From contig NZ_CAKZHY010000173.1 in assembly GCF_936928535.1 (NCBI RefSeq), positions 89,271 to 153,270 of the forward strand: DNA of 64,000 bases, in the 5' to 3' direction. A program made the translations under genes and the position numbers. Source of the stretch: an uncultured Bradyrhizobium sp. Its GTDB lineage: Bacteria; Pseudomonadota; Alphaproteobacteria; Rhizobiales; Xanthobacteraceae. Of the stretch, positions 32,869-43,894 are shown piece after piece; the first letter of the stretch is position 1; each line of letters opens with the position of its first letter. The notes under the pieces were generated by a model, which did not search any database, was not told where the DNA came from, and saw only the letters and a list, made by a program, of their open reading frames with translations.

Positions 32869-33237
32869 ATGGCGAAAGCGAGCAAGAAGAAAAGCAAGAA
32901 GGCCAAAAAGGCCAAGAAGGTTGTAGCGGCCAAGAAGGCGACGAAGAAGAAGGCGGCCAAGAAGTCTGCCAAGAAGGCAGCGAAGAAATCGGCCAAGAAG
33001 GCCGCACCGAAGAAGACAGCGAAGAAAGCCGCTGCGAAGAAGGCGGCGCCGAAGAAGGCCGCCAAGAAAGCCGTGAAGAAAGCCGCGAAGAAAGCGGCAC
33101 CGAAGAAGGCGAAGGCAGCTCCCGCGCCGAAGCCGGCGGCCCCGGTAGCCGCGCCGGCCCCAGAGCCGGCCGCTGAGACAAGCTGGGCGATGCCTTCGTC
33201 TTCTGCGGAAACGACGCCGGCCGAAGGGCAGGGTTAG
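32869..33237 (+). CDS. Histone H1-like Lys/Ala-rich DNA-binding protein
   Basis: A 122-residue low-complexity protein, about 40 percent Lys in its first 90 residues, in repeats such as KKAAKK, KSAKKAA and APKKA. An Ala/Pro tail then ends in a non-basic segment (ETSWAMPSSSAETTPAEGQG). It resembles H1/AlgP-type chromatin proteins, which bind DNA non-specifically. ACAGGAGG upstream and ATG 32869 are clear. It is followed by a strong terminator. The repeat nature makes its length likely to vary between strains. Confidence 0.88.
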   Translation: MAKASKKKSKKAKKAKKVVAAKKATKKKAAKKSAKKAAKKSAKKAAPKKTAKKAAAKKAAPKKAAKKAVKKAAKKAAPKKAKAAPAPKPAAPVAAPAPEPAAETSWAMPSSSAETTPAEGQG

Positions 33238-33663
33238 GTCAAGGTTAGGCCAAGGGCCGGGCCCACCGGACCGGGCTTCCCCTCAGGCGACCGATCGACA
33301 ACAGGAAGGCCGCAGCGCGATGCTGCGGCCTTTTTGCATCTCCGTGGGGGCTCCCGGAGGCTACCCCCTTTTGAGTCAGCTGATTCGTAGCGCGCGGGCC
33401 ACGGAGCCGTGGGCCCCCGTAGTATCCCGGCCATCCCTGTGCACTTTGGCGTGAAAATAATGTGATCGAGAAGCAACACCGGCTGACAACCTTTCGTGGA
33501 ATCGTCAGAACGCCCAAAAAGGCGGCAAATGCCAGTGTTTTTTGCTTCTCGCTTTGCGTCCCTCCATCCAGATTGCGTCAGTTATGAAATTTGCAATCAG
33601 GTCGGGCGCCCCGGGGGCATCCGGAGCTCGGCCGGGGTCTAGAACTTGGTGATGGGGATCGAA
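33238..33663. other. Intergenic region: terminator, then TorF promoter region
   Basis: The 426 bases hold the terminator at 33307-33335 and no convincing gene. A pair of GC-rich segments (GTGGGGGCTCC, and GGGCCCCCGTAG further on) may form local structure. The AT-richer part from about 33530 to 33600 is the likely promoter region of the outer-membrane protein gene. Confidence 0.45.
33307..33335 (+). terminator. Intrinsic terminator after the histone-like gene
   Basis: AGGCCGCAGC and GCTGCGGCCT form a ten-base-pair stem with a short loop (CGCGAT region), directly followed by TTTTT. It has the classic form and orientation for the plus-strand gene ending at 33237. Confidence 0.85.
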
Positions 33664-34668
33664 ATGAAGAAAGTGACTTTGTTGGCAACGGCGCTGGCAA
33701 TGGTGACGGGTTCGGCTTTCGCGGCGGACATGCCCATGAAGGCTCTGAAGGCTCCTCCCGTGCCTGCGTTCGATCCTTGGGATGTCGCCTTCGGCGGCGC
33801 GGTCATGAACGACTATATCTTCCGCGGCGTGACCCAGTCGAACCATAAGCCGTCGGTCGCGGCCTATTTCGAGCCGCGCTACAACGTCACCAAGGACCTG
33901 CAGCTCTATGTCGGCGTGTCCGGCGAGAGCATCTCGTTCGCCAACCGCGCAGCGGCCGAGATCGACATCTACGGCGGTATCCGCCCGACCTTTGGTGCCT
34001 GGGCCTTCGATATCGGCGTGTGGGGCTATCTGTATCCGGGCGGGAGCTGCGCCGACAACGTGCTCACCGGCGGCATTCCCGGCGGCGGCGTCTGCGCCGT
34101 CAGCACCACGACCATCTTCCTCGCCGACGGCAACGTCATGAAGAAGGACGTCAGCTTCTTCGAAGTCTACGGCAAGGTGAACTACACCATCAACGACAGC
34201 TTCACGGTCGGAGCGACCGAGTTCTACTCGCCGAACTTCCTGAACTCGGGTGCCTGGGGCAACTACGCGTCGTTGACTGCCAAGTACACCGCCCCCAGCA
34301 CGGTCTTCGGTGCTTCGGGCGTCGGCATGTACGTGTCGGGTGAATTCGGCCGGCAGTGGTTCGGCACCTCGGACGCCTTTTACGGCACCGGTGCCGGCAC
34401 CGTCTTCGCCAACGGCATTCCCTACAAGGACTACAACACCTGGAACATCGGCGTCGGCTTCACCTACAAGGTGTTCACGCTCGATCTGCGCTACTCCGAC
34501 ACCGACCTGAACAAGGGTGATTGCAACGCCTTCACGAGCGCCTTCAACGCCACGGGTACCACCAACGTCACCCCGATCAACCCGGGTGGCGCTGGCTCGA
34601 ACTGGTGCGGCGCGGCGGGTATCGCCAAGCTGTCCTTCGACCTGACGGCGATGACCAACCTGAAGTAA
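33664..34668 (+). CDS. TorF family outer-membrane protein (putative porin)
   Basis: A 334-residue beta-barrel protein with a signal peptide (KKVTLLATALAMVTGSAFAAD). It shows the family mark VAFGGAVMNDYIFRGVTQS near the mature N-terminus. Alternating strands follow (VAAYFEPRYNV, LQLYVGVSGES, WAFDIGVWGYLYPG) and a final strand (GIAKLSFDLTAMTNLK). The single-domain layout matches the group annotated as TorF putative porins. Its role is unknown; a solute channel is inferred. GGGGATC before ATG 33664 fits better than the upstream TTG/ATG options. Confidence 0.85.
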   Translation: MKKVTLLATALAMVTGSAFAADMPMKALKAPPVPAFDPWDVAFGGAVMNDYIFRGVTQSNHKPSVAAYFEPRYNVTKDLQLYVGVSGESISFANRAAAEIDIYGGIRPTFGAWAFDIGVWGYLYPGGSCADNVLTGGIPGGGVCAVSTTTIFLADGNVMKKDVSFFEVYGKVNYTINDSFTVGATEFYSPNFLNSGAWGNYASLTAKYTAPSTVFGASGVGMYVSGEFGRQWFGTSDAFYGTGAGTVFANGIPYKDYNTWNIGVGFTYKVFTLDLRYSDTDLNKGDCNAFTSAFNATGTTNVTPINPGGAGSNWCGAAGIAKLSFDLTAMTNLK

Positions 34669-34690
34669 GTTGTGTCCCGAGACTGACTAA

Positions 34691-34726
34691 AAAGGGCGGC
34701 AGAGCAATCTGCCGCCCTTTTGTTTT
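34691..34726 (+). terminator. Intrinsic terminator after the TorF-type gene
   Basis: AAAGGGCGGCAGA and TCTGCCGCCCTTT pair around a GCAA loop, followed by TGTTTT. It is a standard intrinsic terminator 22 bases after the stop codon. The A-rich left side also allows use on the minus strand. Confidence 0.85.
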
Positions 34727-34760
34727 GGGGACTGGCTTCGCAGGTTGCAAATATTGCCGC

Positions 34761-34849
34761 ATCGTCATGGCCGGGCTTGTCCCGGCCATCCACGCGCATC
34801 CTCGACGACGAAAGGCGTGGATGCCCGGGACAGGCCCGGGCATGACGAT
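34761..34849. repeat. Intergenic palindromic repeat (REP-like)
   Basis: TCGTCATGGCCGGGCTTGT and ACAGGCCCGGGCATGACGA are the outer arms; GGCCATCCACG and CGTGGATGCC the inner arms. A common Bradyrhizobium-type repeat, between the convergent TorF and ABC genes. Confidence 0.75.
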
Positions 34850-34893
34850 TTTGGGGAGCGACCGTCCCGAACCGCACGCTTCCCGCTAGCGCC

Positions 34894-36657
34894 TCAGCGC
34901 GCCGTGCTCGGCTCCGGTTCGGCGGGCGCTCCATCCTTGCCCAGCACGTGGATCGCGCCGTCCTTCACCATCGCCACCTTGCGGGTGTGGAAGGCTTCGA
35001 GCGTCGAGCGATGGCCGATCGAGACTATGGTGGCCTGGGGCAGCTTCTCGGTCAGCAGCCGGTAGAGGCGGGCCTCCGAGGGTTCGTCGAGCGAGGCGGT
35101 GGCCTCATCCAGGAACAAATAATCCGGCATATGCAGCAGTGCGCGGGCGAGCCCGAGGCGCTGCTGCTCGCCGAGCGACAGCATCCGGTTCCAGTGGCCG
35201 TCCTCGCCGAGGCGATCGGCGAGGTCGGGCAGGCCGACCGATATGACCGCGTCCCGGATTTGGCCGGCCTGGAATGCGCCGGGCGCCGCCGGATAGATCA
35301 CGGCATCACCGAGTGCGCCGACCGGGAAATAGGGGCGCTGCGGCAGCATCATCAGCTTCGCCTGAGCAGGGACGACGATGCTGCCGGTGCCGAACGGCCA
35401 AATGCCGGCAATGGCCCGGAACAGCGTCGATTTGCCGGAGCCCGACGGCCCGGTCACGAGCACGCGTTCCGGCGTCTGAATGGCGAAGCCGTCGGCTGCG
35501 ACCAGAGGCCTGCCGTTGGGCAGATACACGCAGAGCTTCTCAAGAGCGATATTGCGGCTGCCAGCGGCCGCCTTGAGCTCGATCGTCGCCTGATGCGCCG
35601 GCAGGTTTGCCGCTGTTGCGACCGACATCTCGAAGCCGTCGAGACGCGCGACGATCGAGCGCCATTCGGCGATCGAGCGGTAAGCCGTGACGAAGAAGGA
35701 CAGGGCATCCTGCACGCTGCCGAAAGCCGAGCCGGTCTGCATCATGTCGCCGAGCTGGATGCTCTTGGCGAAGTAAGCTGGCGCCACCACCACATAGGGG
35801 AAGATCACCGCGGCCTGGCTGTAGCTTGCCGTGAAAGCGGTCAGGCGCTTGGTCCGTCCCATGATCGCGTACCAATTGCCGATCACGAAGCCGAAGCGGT
35901 CCAGCAGGCGACTGCGCTCGGCACCTTCGCCCTTCAGCAGCGCGATCTGCTCGGAGTTTTCGCGGACGCGAACGAGATTGAAGCGGAAATCAGCCTCAAA
36001 GCGCTGCTGCTCGAAATTGAGGTTGATGAGCGGCGAGCCGATCCAGTGCGTCAGCGCCGTACCCAGCACCGCGTAAAGCAGCGCACACCAGAACAGAAAA
36101 CCGGGGATGACGATATCGGTGCCGTAAAGATGCAGAGGGGCCTTGTTGGACAGACCCCAGAGGATGACGACGAACGAGGCCAGCGTCACGATGGACGACA
36201 GCAGGCCCAAGCCGATCACCAGCGTTTGCTCGACGAAATTCTTGACGTCCTCGGTGATGCGCTGGTCCGGGTTGTCGGCGGCGTCACCCGTGAGCTGCAT
36301 GCGGTAGTGTGTGGCGTCATGGAGCCATTCGCCGAGATAGTGCCTGGTCAGCCATTGCCGCCAGCGGATCTGGAGCCACTGGTTCAGATAGAGTTTGTAG
36401 ACGGCGAGCGCGATGAAGACGGATGCGAGCCCGATGAATATCCAGATCTCTGTGACGAACCGGTCCAGATTGTATTCCTGGATGGCCGTGAAGAACCGGT
36501 TCTGCCACTGGCTGACGAGGACGTTGATCGCGACCAGCGCCAACTCCATCGCAATTACCGCGGCGAGCAGGCCACGGCCGGCCCATTTGTCCTCGGATCG
36601 GAAATAGGGGATGGCGATTCGCCAGACGATCGCGAGCGTGGCGCGGATATTGTTCAC
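34894..36657 (-). CDS. ABC transporter, fused permease/ATPase (SbmA/BacA-YddA-like)
   Basis: A 587-residue protein. The SbmA/BacA-like membrane domain (residues about 1-330) contains the group's EYNLDRF stretch and the conserved RWRQWLTRHYLGEWL and NPDQRITEDVKNFVEQ segments. The C-terminal ATPase has Walker A GPSGSGKSTLFRAIAG, signature LSLGEQQRLGLARALL and Walker B YLFLDEATASLD. In this family ATP use drives uptake of peptides, or of cobalamin or fatty acids in related ABCD proteins. GTG 36657 is chosen because AGGAG lies about ten bases upstream; an in-frame TTG at 36702 is possible. Confidence 0.9.
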   Translation of the reverse strand: MNNIRATLAIVWRIAIPYFRSEDKWAGRGLLAAVIAMELALVAINVLVSQWQNRFFTAIQEYNLDRFVTEIWIFIGLASVFIALAVYKLYLNQWLQIRWRQWLTRHYLGEWLHDATHYRMQLTGDAADNPDQRITEDVKNFVEQTLVIGLGLLSSIVTLASFVVILWGLSNKAPLHLYGTDIVIPGFLFWCALLYAVLGTALTHWIGSPLINLNFEQQRFEADFRFNLVRVRENSEQIALLKGEGAERSRLLDRFGFVIGNWYAIMGRTKRLTAFTASYSQAAVIFPYVVVAPAYFAKSIQLGDMMQTGSAFGSVQDALSFFVTAYRSIAEWRSIVARLDGFEMSVATAANLPAHQATIELKAAAGSRNIALEKLCVYLPNGRPLVAADGFAIQTPERVLVTGPSGSGKSTLFRAIAGIWPFGTGSIVVPAQAKLMMLPQRPYFPVGALGDAVIYPAAPGAFQAGQIRDAVISVGLPDLADRLGEDGHWNRMLSLGEQQRLGLARALLHMPDYLFLDEATASLDEPSEARLYRLLTEKLPQATIVSIGHRSTLEAFHTRKVAMVKDGAIHVLGKDGAPAEPEPSTAR

Positions 36658-36972
36658 AGAGGTGGATCTCCTGAGGGATATCAACAGCGGCCCCGACGCC
36701 AAGCGGCTGAGGCCATGGCAGAAAGGCGGCGCGCTTAGACTAAAGTCGCAAGTTCTGCAATTTGCGTTGGCTAGCCGCGGCTTGCAACCCTAGCATGGGC
36801 ATAACGGCGTGGGGTGGGGGCCTCCAGATTTTCGCGAGCTTGTGAGCAGGCGGGAACCGCTGCTTTCGCGAGGAATTCGCGTCCAACTCGGGGGTTATCG
36901 CTTGCAACGTCAAGGCAGGTCTGGCCGTCCACGCGGGCCGCCTGCCGCACACATGCGTGGGGGAGGAAGTCC
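36658..36972. other. Divergent promoter region between ABC gene and lactate permease
   Basis: No gene is supported in these 315 bases. An open frame continues upstream of the permease start, but the ATG at 36973, preceded by GGGGAGGAAG, is the evident start. The region should contain promoters for both genes; no operator could be assigned. Confidence 0.4.
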
Positions 36973-38637
<1,665 letters not shown>

Positions 38638-38660
38638 CGGCCGACGTCCGGCTTCAACGC

Positions 38661-38694
38661 AAATCCCCGCGGGATCGTCCCGCGGGGATTTTTG
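38661..38694 (+). terminator. Intrinsic terminator after lctP
   Basis: AAATCCCCGCGGGA and TCCCGCGGGGATTT pair around a short CG loop, followed by TTTG. It is 24 bases after the lctP stop codon. Confidence 0.85.
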
Positions 38695-38737
38695 TGCCTC
38701 GAACCGACGAAACTTCTCAAAGGCTTTGCCGTCTTAT

Positions 38738-38841
38738 AGAGCGTTTTCAAGCGAAGTGGATGCCGGTTCGCGTCAAGAAAACGCGTCAAAACGAGAATCT
38801 AGAGCCCCGTTCCGATTCCATCGGAACGGAAATGGCTCTAG
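38738..38841. repeat. Second copy of the two-part repeat (head plus hairpin)
   Basis: The head (AGAGCGTTTTCAAGCGAAG ... AAAACGCGTCAAAAC) matches 26181-26236 at most positions. The tail is a different hairpin, with CTAGAGCC/GGCTCTAG outer arms and GTTCCGAT/ATCGGAAC inner arms. The head is conserved while the hairpin sequence changes. It precedes the small secreted-protein gene at 38876. Confidence 0.75.
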
Positions 38842-38875
38842 AAGACCCTGCAAATCGGGTCGGTCGAGAGGTCTC

Positions 38876-39274
38876 ATGGTGTCGTTGAAGCAGTTGGTGT
38901 GTGCCGCGGCTGCGTTGCTGGTGACGTCCGCCGTCGCGCATGCGCAAGAGGGCTTTCCGTTCGGCACCGAGATGACGCTGGAGGCCGCGCCGCAGCCCGG
39001 CTCGAAGCGAATCCCGAACATCGAGATCGGCGACAATGGCGAGGTCGTGCTCGAGCTCTGGTGCAAGGGCGGCAAGGGCCAGTTCTCGGTGGCCGGCAAC
39101 ACCGTGATCTTCGTTCCCGGCGCCATTCAGGATCGTTCGTGCCCGCCGGCAAAAGCCCAGGCCGACGACGATCTCGTCGCCGCGCTCGCCGCCGTCGAGA
39201 CCTGGAAGCGCCAGGGCGAGGTGCTCACGCTGATCGGCCCGAAGACGTTGCGCTTCCGGGAGAACGGGAATTAG
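38876..39274 (+). CDS. Secreted META/HslJ-like protein, 132 residues
   Basis: A signal peptide (LKQLVCAAAALLVTSAVAHA) is followed by a small beta-rich domain. It includes IEIGDNGEVVLELWCKGGKG, a Cys pair (LWCKG and DRSCPPA) and a final helix/strand VETWKRQGEVLTLIGPKTLRF. The QGEVLTLIGPKTLRF end resembles META/HslJ-type domains. Function is unknown. ATG 38876 is supported by GAGAGG upstream. Confidence 0.7.
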   Translation: MVSLKQLVCAAAALLVTSAVAHAQEGFPFGTEMTLEAAPQPGSKRIPNIEIGDNGEVVLELWCKGGKGQFSVAGNTVIFVPGAIQDRSCPPAKAQADDDLVAALAAVETWKRQGEVLTLIGPKTLRFRENGN

Positions 39275-39280
39275 CGATCC

Positions 39281-39412
39281 TGTGTCCCGAACAAGGCGTA
39301 GAGCGTAAGCGCTGCGCCGCAGAGCCGGGACCCAGACTCTCTCCACGACTTCGCTTGCAGCTCCTGGGCCCCGGCTCTGCAGCGCTATCGCGCTGCGTCC
39401 GGGGCACGATAG
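39281..39412. repeat. Intergenic palindromic repeat
   Basis: GTGTCCCGAAC ... GTCCGGGGCAC outer parts and CGCTGCGCCGCAGAGCCGGG with CCCCGGCTCTGCAGCG inner arms form a long imperfect stem. It is a recurrent Bradyrhizobium-type element and fills the whole gap between convergent genes. Confidence 0.65.
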
Positions 39413-39415
39413 TTC

Positions 39416-40627
39416 TCACTTCCACACCGACTTATCCGCGTCCCAGCGCTGGCCTTTCAGCTCCTTGGTGAGCGCATCGACCGAGCCGTCGTCGTCGGGC
39501 TGGTCGCCTTCCTCGTCGGCCGTGGCCTCATCCGACACGTTGAGCTTGGCGCCGGTGCTTTCGTCTGATGTCGTGGTCGAGGGGTTGCCGATCCAGATGA
39601 TCAGCTTGTCCGACGATCCCGGCTTGTCGGATGAGACGAGCGCCGCGACCTCGATCGTGTCGGTAAGCTCGAGCGCGGGAAAATCCTGGTTGGGCCGCTT
39701 GAACACCAGCTTGAGCTTGCCGGTCGAGGGGCTGAAGCTCTGCGTAACAGGCTTGGCCGCGAGCGTCTTGCTAAGAACGCCGGCGATTGCGGTGGCGAGC
39801 TTGTCGCGGTTGATCTTGTCGCCGTCGCGCCAGTCGGCGGCGGCAACGCGGATGGTGCGATCCATTTCCATCAGGCCCGCGGTCCAGCCGGCGGAGGTGA
39901 CGCCCGGCATCGCCTTGAATTTTGCCAGCAGCGCGCCAGCGCGCTCCGGATCGACCGACATGTTGATGGTCTGCTCGCCGGCGCGCAGCGCGTCACAGCC
40001 GACAGTCAGGCTTGCGAGCGTCACCTCGACGTCCTGGCCCTTGAGGCTCTTCAGGAAGTCGGTCGCGGCATCGAGCTTGACCTTGACCGCGATCGCCTCC
40101 GGCGAGACTTCGGTAAAATCCTTCGGCTGCGGCGTGATGCCGTCGTCGGTGGTCTGGTTGTCCAGAAACTCCTTCTCGCTGAGATCGGAATTGTCGGGCG
40201 AGGTCACTTCAGTCACGGCCCCGCCGATGCCGATCTGGCCACGGAATTCAAAGGTGTCGCCGGTGGGCTTGCGCGTGAGCTTGACCGTGACAGGCGCCTT
40301 GGCGCCGAGGCTCGTGGTCGTGCCGGTCAAGGTCTGGCCGGAGACCTGGAGATTGACGACGAAGCGATCCTTGCGATCGGAATTCTTCGCCACGGGATAG
40401 CAGACGTCGAGCACGGCCGCGGTCACCGACTTGCCGCTCCTGGTCTCCTTCAGGATCACGTCGGCATTGCCGTCCATCAGCCCGTCGATCGAGGTGAAAT
40501 AACGCGTCTCGGTGCCGCCGGGCGCCGCGGCCTTCGGCGACAGCTTCATCTGGGCTGAGGCGACCTCGGGCGAAGCTGCAAGCAGGGCTGCCAGAAAGCC
40601 AATCGAGCAAAACGAAAGTGCGCGCAT
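39416..40627 (-). CDS. Secreted hypothetical protein, 403 residues
   Basis: Not recognised. A signal peptide (SFCSIGFLAALLAASPEVASA) is followed by a beta-rich region with an invariant-looking block YFTSIDGLMDGNADVILKETR and VLDVCYPVAKNSDRKDRF. A mixed domain then ends in an acidic tail (SDEATADEEGDQPDDDGSVDA). Only two cysteines were noted (VLDVCYPVA, TVGCDALRAGE). It is a single gene located between two terminators, just downstream of groEL on the same strand but separated by the groEL terminator. Confidence 0.7.
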   Translation of the reverse strand: MRALSFCSIGFLAALLAASPEVASAQMKLSPKAAAPGGTETRYFTSIDGLMDGNADVILKETRSGKSVTAAVLDVCYPVAKNSDRKDRFVVNLQVSGQTLTGTTTSLGAKAPVTVKLTRKPTGDTFEFRGQIGIGGAVTEVTSPDNSDLSEKEFLDNQTTDDGITPQPKDFTEVSPEAIAVKVKLDAATDFLKSLKGQDVEVTLASLTVGCDALRAGEQTINMSVDPERAGALLAKFKAMPGVTSAGWTAGLMEMDRTIRVAAADWRDGDKINRDKLATAIAGVLSKTLAAKPVTQSFSPSTGKLKLVFKRPNQDFPALELTDTIEVAALVSSDKPGSSDKLIIWIGNPSTTTSDESTGAKLNVSDEATADEEGDQPDDDGSVDALTKELKGQRWDADKSVWK

Positions 40628-40718
40628 CGACGAAATCCTTGAAAGGAAACAGAATCGGCGCGCCACCGTAGTGGGTTTTGGCGACAGGTTGAATCGGAAA
40701 GCGCGTCTCAGGATCGGC

Positions 40719-40750
40719 AAAAAAGAAGGCCGCCCGGAGGCGGCCTTCGC
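40719..40750 (-). terminator. Intrinsic terminator of the groESL operon
   Basis: On the minus strand GAAGGCCGCC and GGGCGGCCTTC pair around TCC, followed by TTTTTT. It lies 24 bases beyond the groEL stop codon and is of textbook form. Confidence 0.9.
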
Positions 40751-40773
40751 AACTTTGCGAGGGAGCGGGCGAC

Positions 40774-42405
<1,632 letters not shown>

Positions 42406-42468
42406 TGTCTGCAATCCCTGATGTGTCGTGGTGTGTGTCGTGTCTGGTGATATCGGGCCGAATGATGG

Positions 42469-42494
42469 ATGCCCGGACCTGATGGTCCGGGCAT
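42469..42494 (-). other. Hairpin in the groES-groEL intergenic mRNA
   Basis: ATGCCCGGACC and GGTCCGGGCAT form a perfect 11-base-pair stem with a TGAT loop between the two genes. It lies in the cotranscribed spacer, so it could control mRNA processing or relative expression of groES and groEL. There is no T tract after it. Confidence 0.6.
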
Positions 42495-42524
42495 GGCATT
42501 CAGCGGGCGTTCAGGCTGATGGCC

Positions 42525-42821
42525 TTAGGCCATCACGCCCATGATGTCCGACTCCTTCATGATCAGGAGCTCTTCGTTGTCGATCTTGACCTCGGTGCCC
42601 GACCACTTGCCGAACAGCACGCGGTCGCCGACCTTGAGGTCGATCGGGATCAGCTTGCCAGCCTCGTCACGGCCGCCGGGGCCGACGGCGACGACTTCGC
42701 CCTGGGACGGCTTTTCCTTGGCCGTGTCGGGGATGATGATGCCGCCCTTGGTCTTTTCCTCGGCGTCGATACGTTTGACCACGACACGGTCATGCAGCGG
42801 ACGAAATTTGGACTTAGCCAT
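42525..42821 (-). CDS. groES: Co-chaperonin GroES
   Basis: A 98-residue co-chaperonin of standard length: FRPLHDRVVVKRIDAEEKTK, the mobile loop GGIIIPDTAKEKPSQGEV, and the final LLIMKESDIMGV. Seven copies cap GroEL. It is the first gene of the operon and begins about 95 bases from the CIRCE element. The ribosome site is AAAGGGAAACGTC. Confidence 0.99.
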   Translation of the reverse strand: MAKSKFRPLHDRVVVKRIDAEEKTKGGIIIPDTAKEKPSQGEVVAVGPGGRDEAGKLIPIDLKVGDRVLFGKWSGTEVKIDNEELLIMKESDIMGVMA

Positions 42822-42914
42822 GACGTTTCCCTTTGGAGGCTCGCTTTTCCGAAAGCAGCGGAAGTGGGTGGGGGCGGCGCTGCCGTTTCCCCTCTTGCCG
42901 AGGGGGCGGCGCGC

Positions 42915-42941
42915 TTAGCAATCGGTCTTTCCGAGTGCTAA
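42915..42941 (-). promoter_or_regulatory. CIRCE element (HrcA operator) of groESL
   Basis: TTAGCAATC-N9-GAGTGCTAA on the plus strand. The consensus is TTAGCACTC-N9-GAGTGCTAA; the right arm is exact and the left arm has one change (C to A at position 7). It is the binding site of the HrcA repressor, placed between promoter and groES. Confidence 0.95.
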
Positions 42942-42951
42942 TAGTGCGCAG

Positions 42952-42980
42952 GGGATATGGCTTGGCTGCGATCCTGTCAA
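42952..42980 (-). promoter_or_regulatory. Candidate groESL promoter
   Basis: On the minus strand TTGACA (42975-42980) and TATCCC (42952-42957) are separated by 17 bases. The -35 is perfect and the -10 poor. Transcription would start around 42945, so the CIRCE element would be the first transcribed sequence, the expected place. Confidence 0.65.
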
Positions 42981-43136
42981 GCAAAGGTGGTTAAGCGATT
43001 GGTGAGGCGGATATAGGATGGTGGCACTGGAAACTTGTTCGGGGCTCGGGCGTATCAAAGGACGTCATTGCTCCGGCAGCGGTTTTGCGCTTGGCTGCAG
43101 GAGGGATGCGGCCGTGGTCTTGTTCGGGGGAATGCC

Positions 43137-43658
43137 ATGATCAGTTCAGCTCACGCACGCACGCTTGCCAATCTGGCGGCGGCCTCCTGCCTGTCGCTGC
43201 TGCTGGGTGCCTGCGGCGGCGGCCTCAGCCTACCGTCCTTCTCCTCGTCCCAGCCTGCGCCCGAAGCCGAGCCCGGCGTCGCGCCGGAAATGCCGGCCTC
43301 GATCCGCGCCGACGAAATCGTCGGCCGCTGGGGCCTCGCTTCGTTCCAGAACCCGGCCGACCGTGCCCGCACCGAGGCGGCGGCAAGGGCCCAGTGCAAG
43401 AATCCCTACGTGATCGGCGCCGGTTCCTCCGGCGGCGTGATCATGCATCTGGCCGACCAGGCGACGCCCCAGGAGCTGCGGCTGAAGGGCTCGCCGAGCG
43501 GCAAGAACTATATCGGCCCGTCCGGTCCGACGCCCGGGGAGCAGGACCGCGAGATCGTCTCCTTCGACGGCCGCGTCATGATCACCCGCTTCGTCGACAA
43601 GGACGCCGCCACCCGCTACGGCAACATGGTCTATGTCCGCTGCGCGCCGCGGGCGTGA
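43137..43658 (+). CDS. Putative lipoprotein, 173 residues
   Basis: The N-terminus has a lipoprotein signal ending in the lipobox LLGAC (residues about 25-29), then Gly/Ser/Pro linkers. The mature domain includes EIVGRWGLASFQNPADRARTEA, two cysteines (ARAQCKN and VYVRCAPRA, which may pair), and VSFDGRVMITRFVDKDAATRYG. The latter parts are common to small rhizobial envelope proteins of unknown role. ATG 43137 is chosen because it places the signal at the N-terminus. Confidence 0.75.
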   Translation: MISSAHARTLANLAAASCLSLLLGACGGGLSLPSFSSSQPAPEAEPGVAPEMPASIRADEIVGRWGLASFQNPADRARTEAAARAQCKNPYVIGAGSSGGVIMHLADQATPQELRLKGSPSGKNYIGPSGPTPGEQDREIVSFDGRVMITRFVDKDAATRYGNMVYVRCAPRA

Positions 43659-43683
43659 CAGAGCCAGCCAAGACGCACGCTGC

Positions 43684-43828
43684 ACCCTCTCCCCTTGTGG
43701 GAGAGGGTGGCTTCGCTGAAAGCGAAGCCGGGTGAGGGGTATCTATCCTCACGAACCGTCTTGCGAGTTGAGAGAACCCCTCATCCGGCGCTTCGCGCCA
43801 CCTTCTCCCACGAGGGGAGAAGGGAAAG
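43684..43828. repeat. Long inverted-repeat element of the CTCTCCC...GGGAGAGGG class
   Basis: It has a left block (CCTCTCCCCTTGTGGGAGAG, with GGCTTCGCTGAAAGCGAAGCC) and a right block (CTTCTCCCACGAGGGGAGAAG, with GGCGCTTCGCGCC). ACCCCTCA/TGAGGGGT arms face each other in the middle. It is a recurrent Bradyrhizobium element and lies between convergent genes. Confidence 0.75.
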
Positions 43829-43842
43829 CATCTCGCGAGAAA

Positions 43843-43877
43843 CAAAAAACGCCGGCTCGCGCCGGCGTTTTGTTTTT
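43843..43877. terminator. Bidirectional intrinsic terminator
   Basis: ACGCCGGC and GCCGGCGT pair around a TCGC loop, with A-rich sequence on the left and TTTTGTTTTT on the right, so it can work on both strands. It serves the CheZ-like gene (minus) and transcripts from the left. Confidence 0.8.
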
Positions 43878-43894
43878 CCGTTTGTCGCGTTCGC

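Noticed and set aside
32589..33065. Phe/Ala-rich hydrophobic frame opposite the histone-like gene
   Set aside because: It is the reverse reading of Lys codon repeats (TTC/CTT), not a membrane protein.
34948..36738. Long open frame on the plus strand opposite the SbmA/BacA-like ABC gene
   Set aside because: The minus-strand frame has Walker A, signature and Walker B motifs; the plus-strand product is a compositional shadow.
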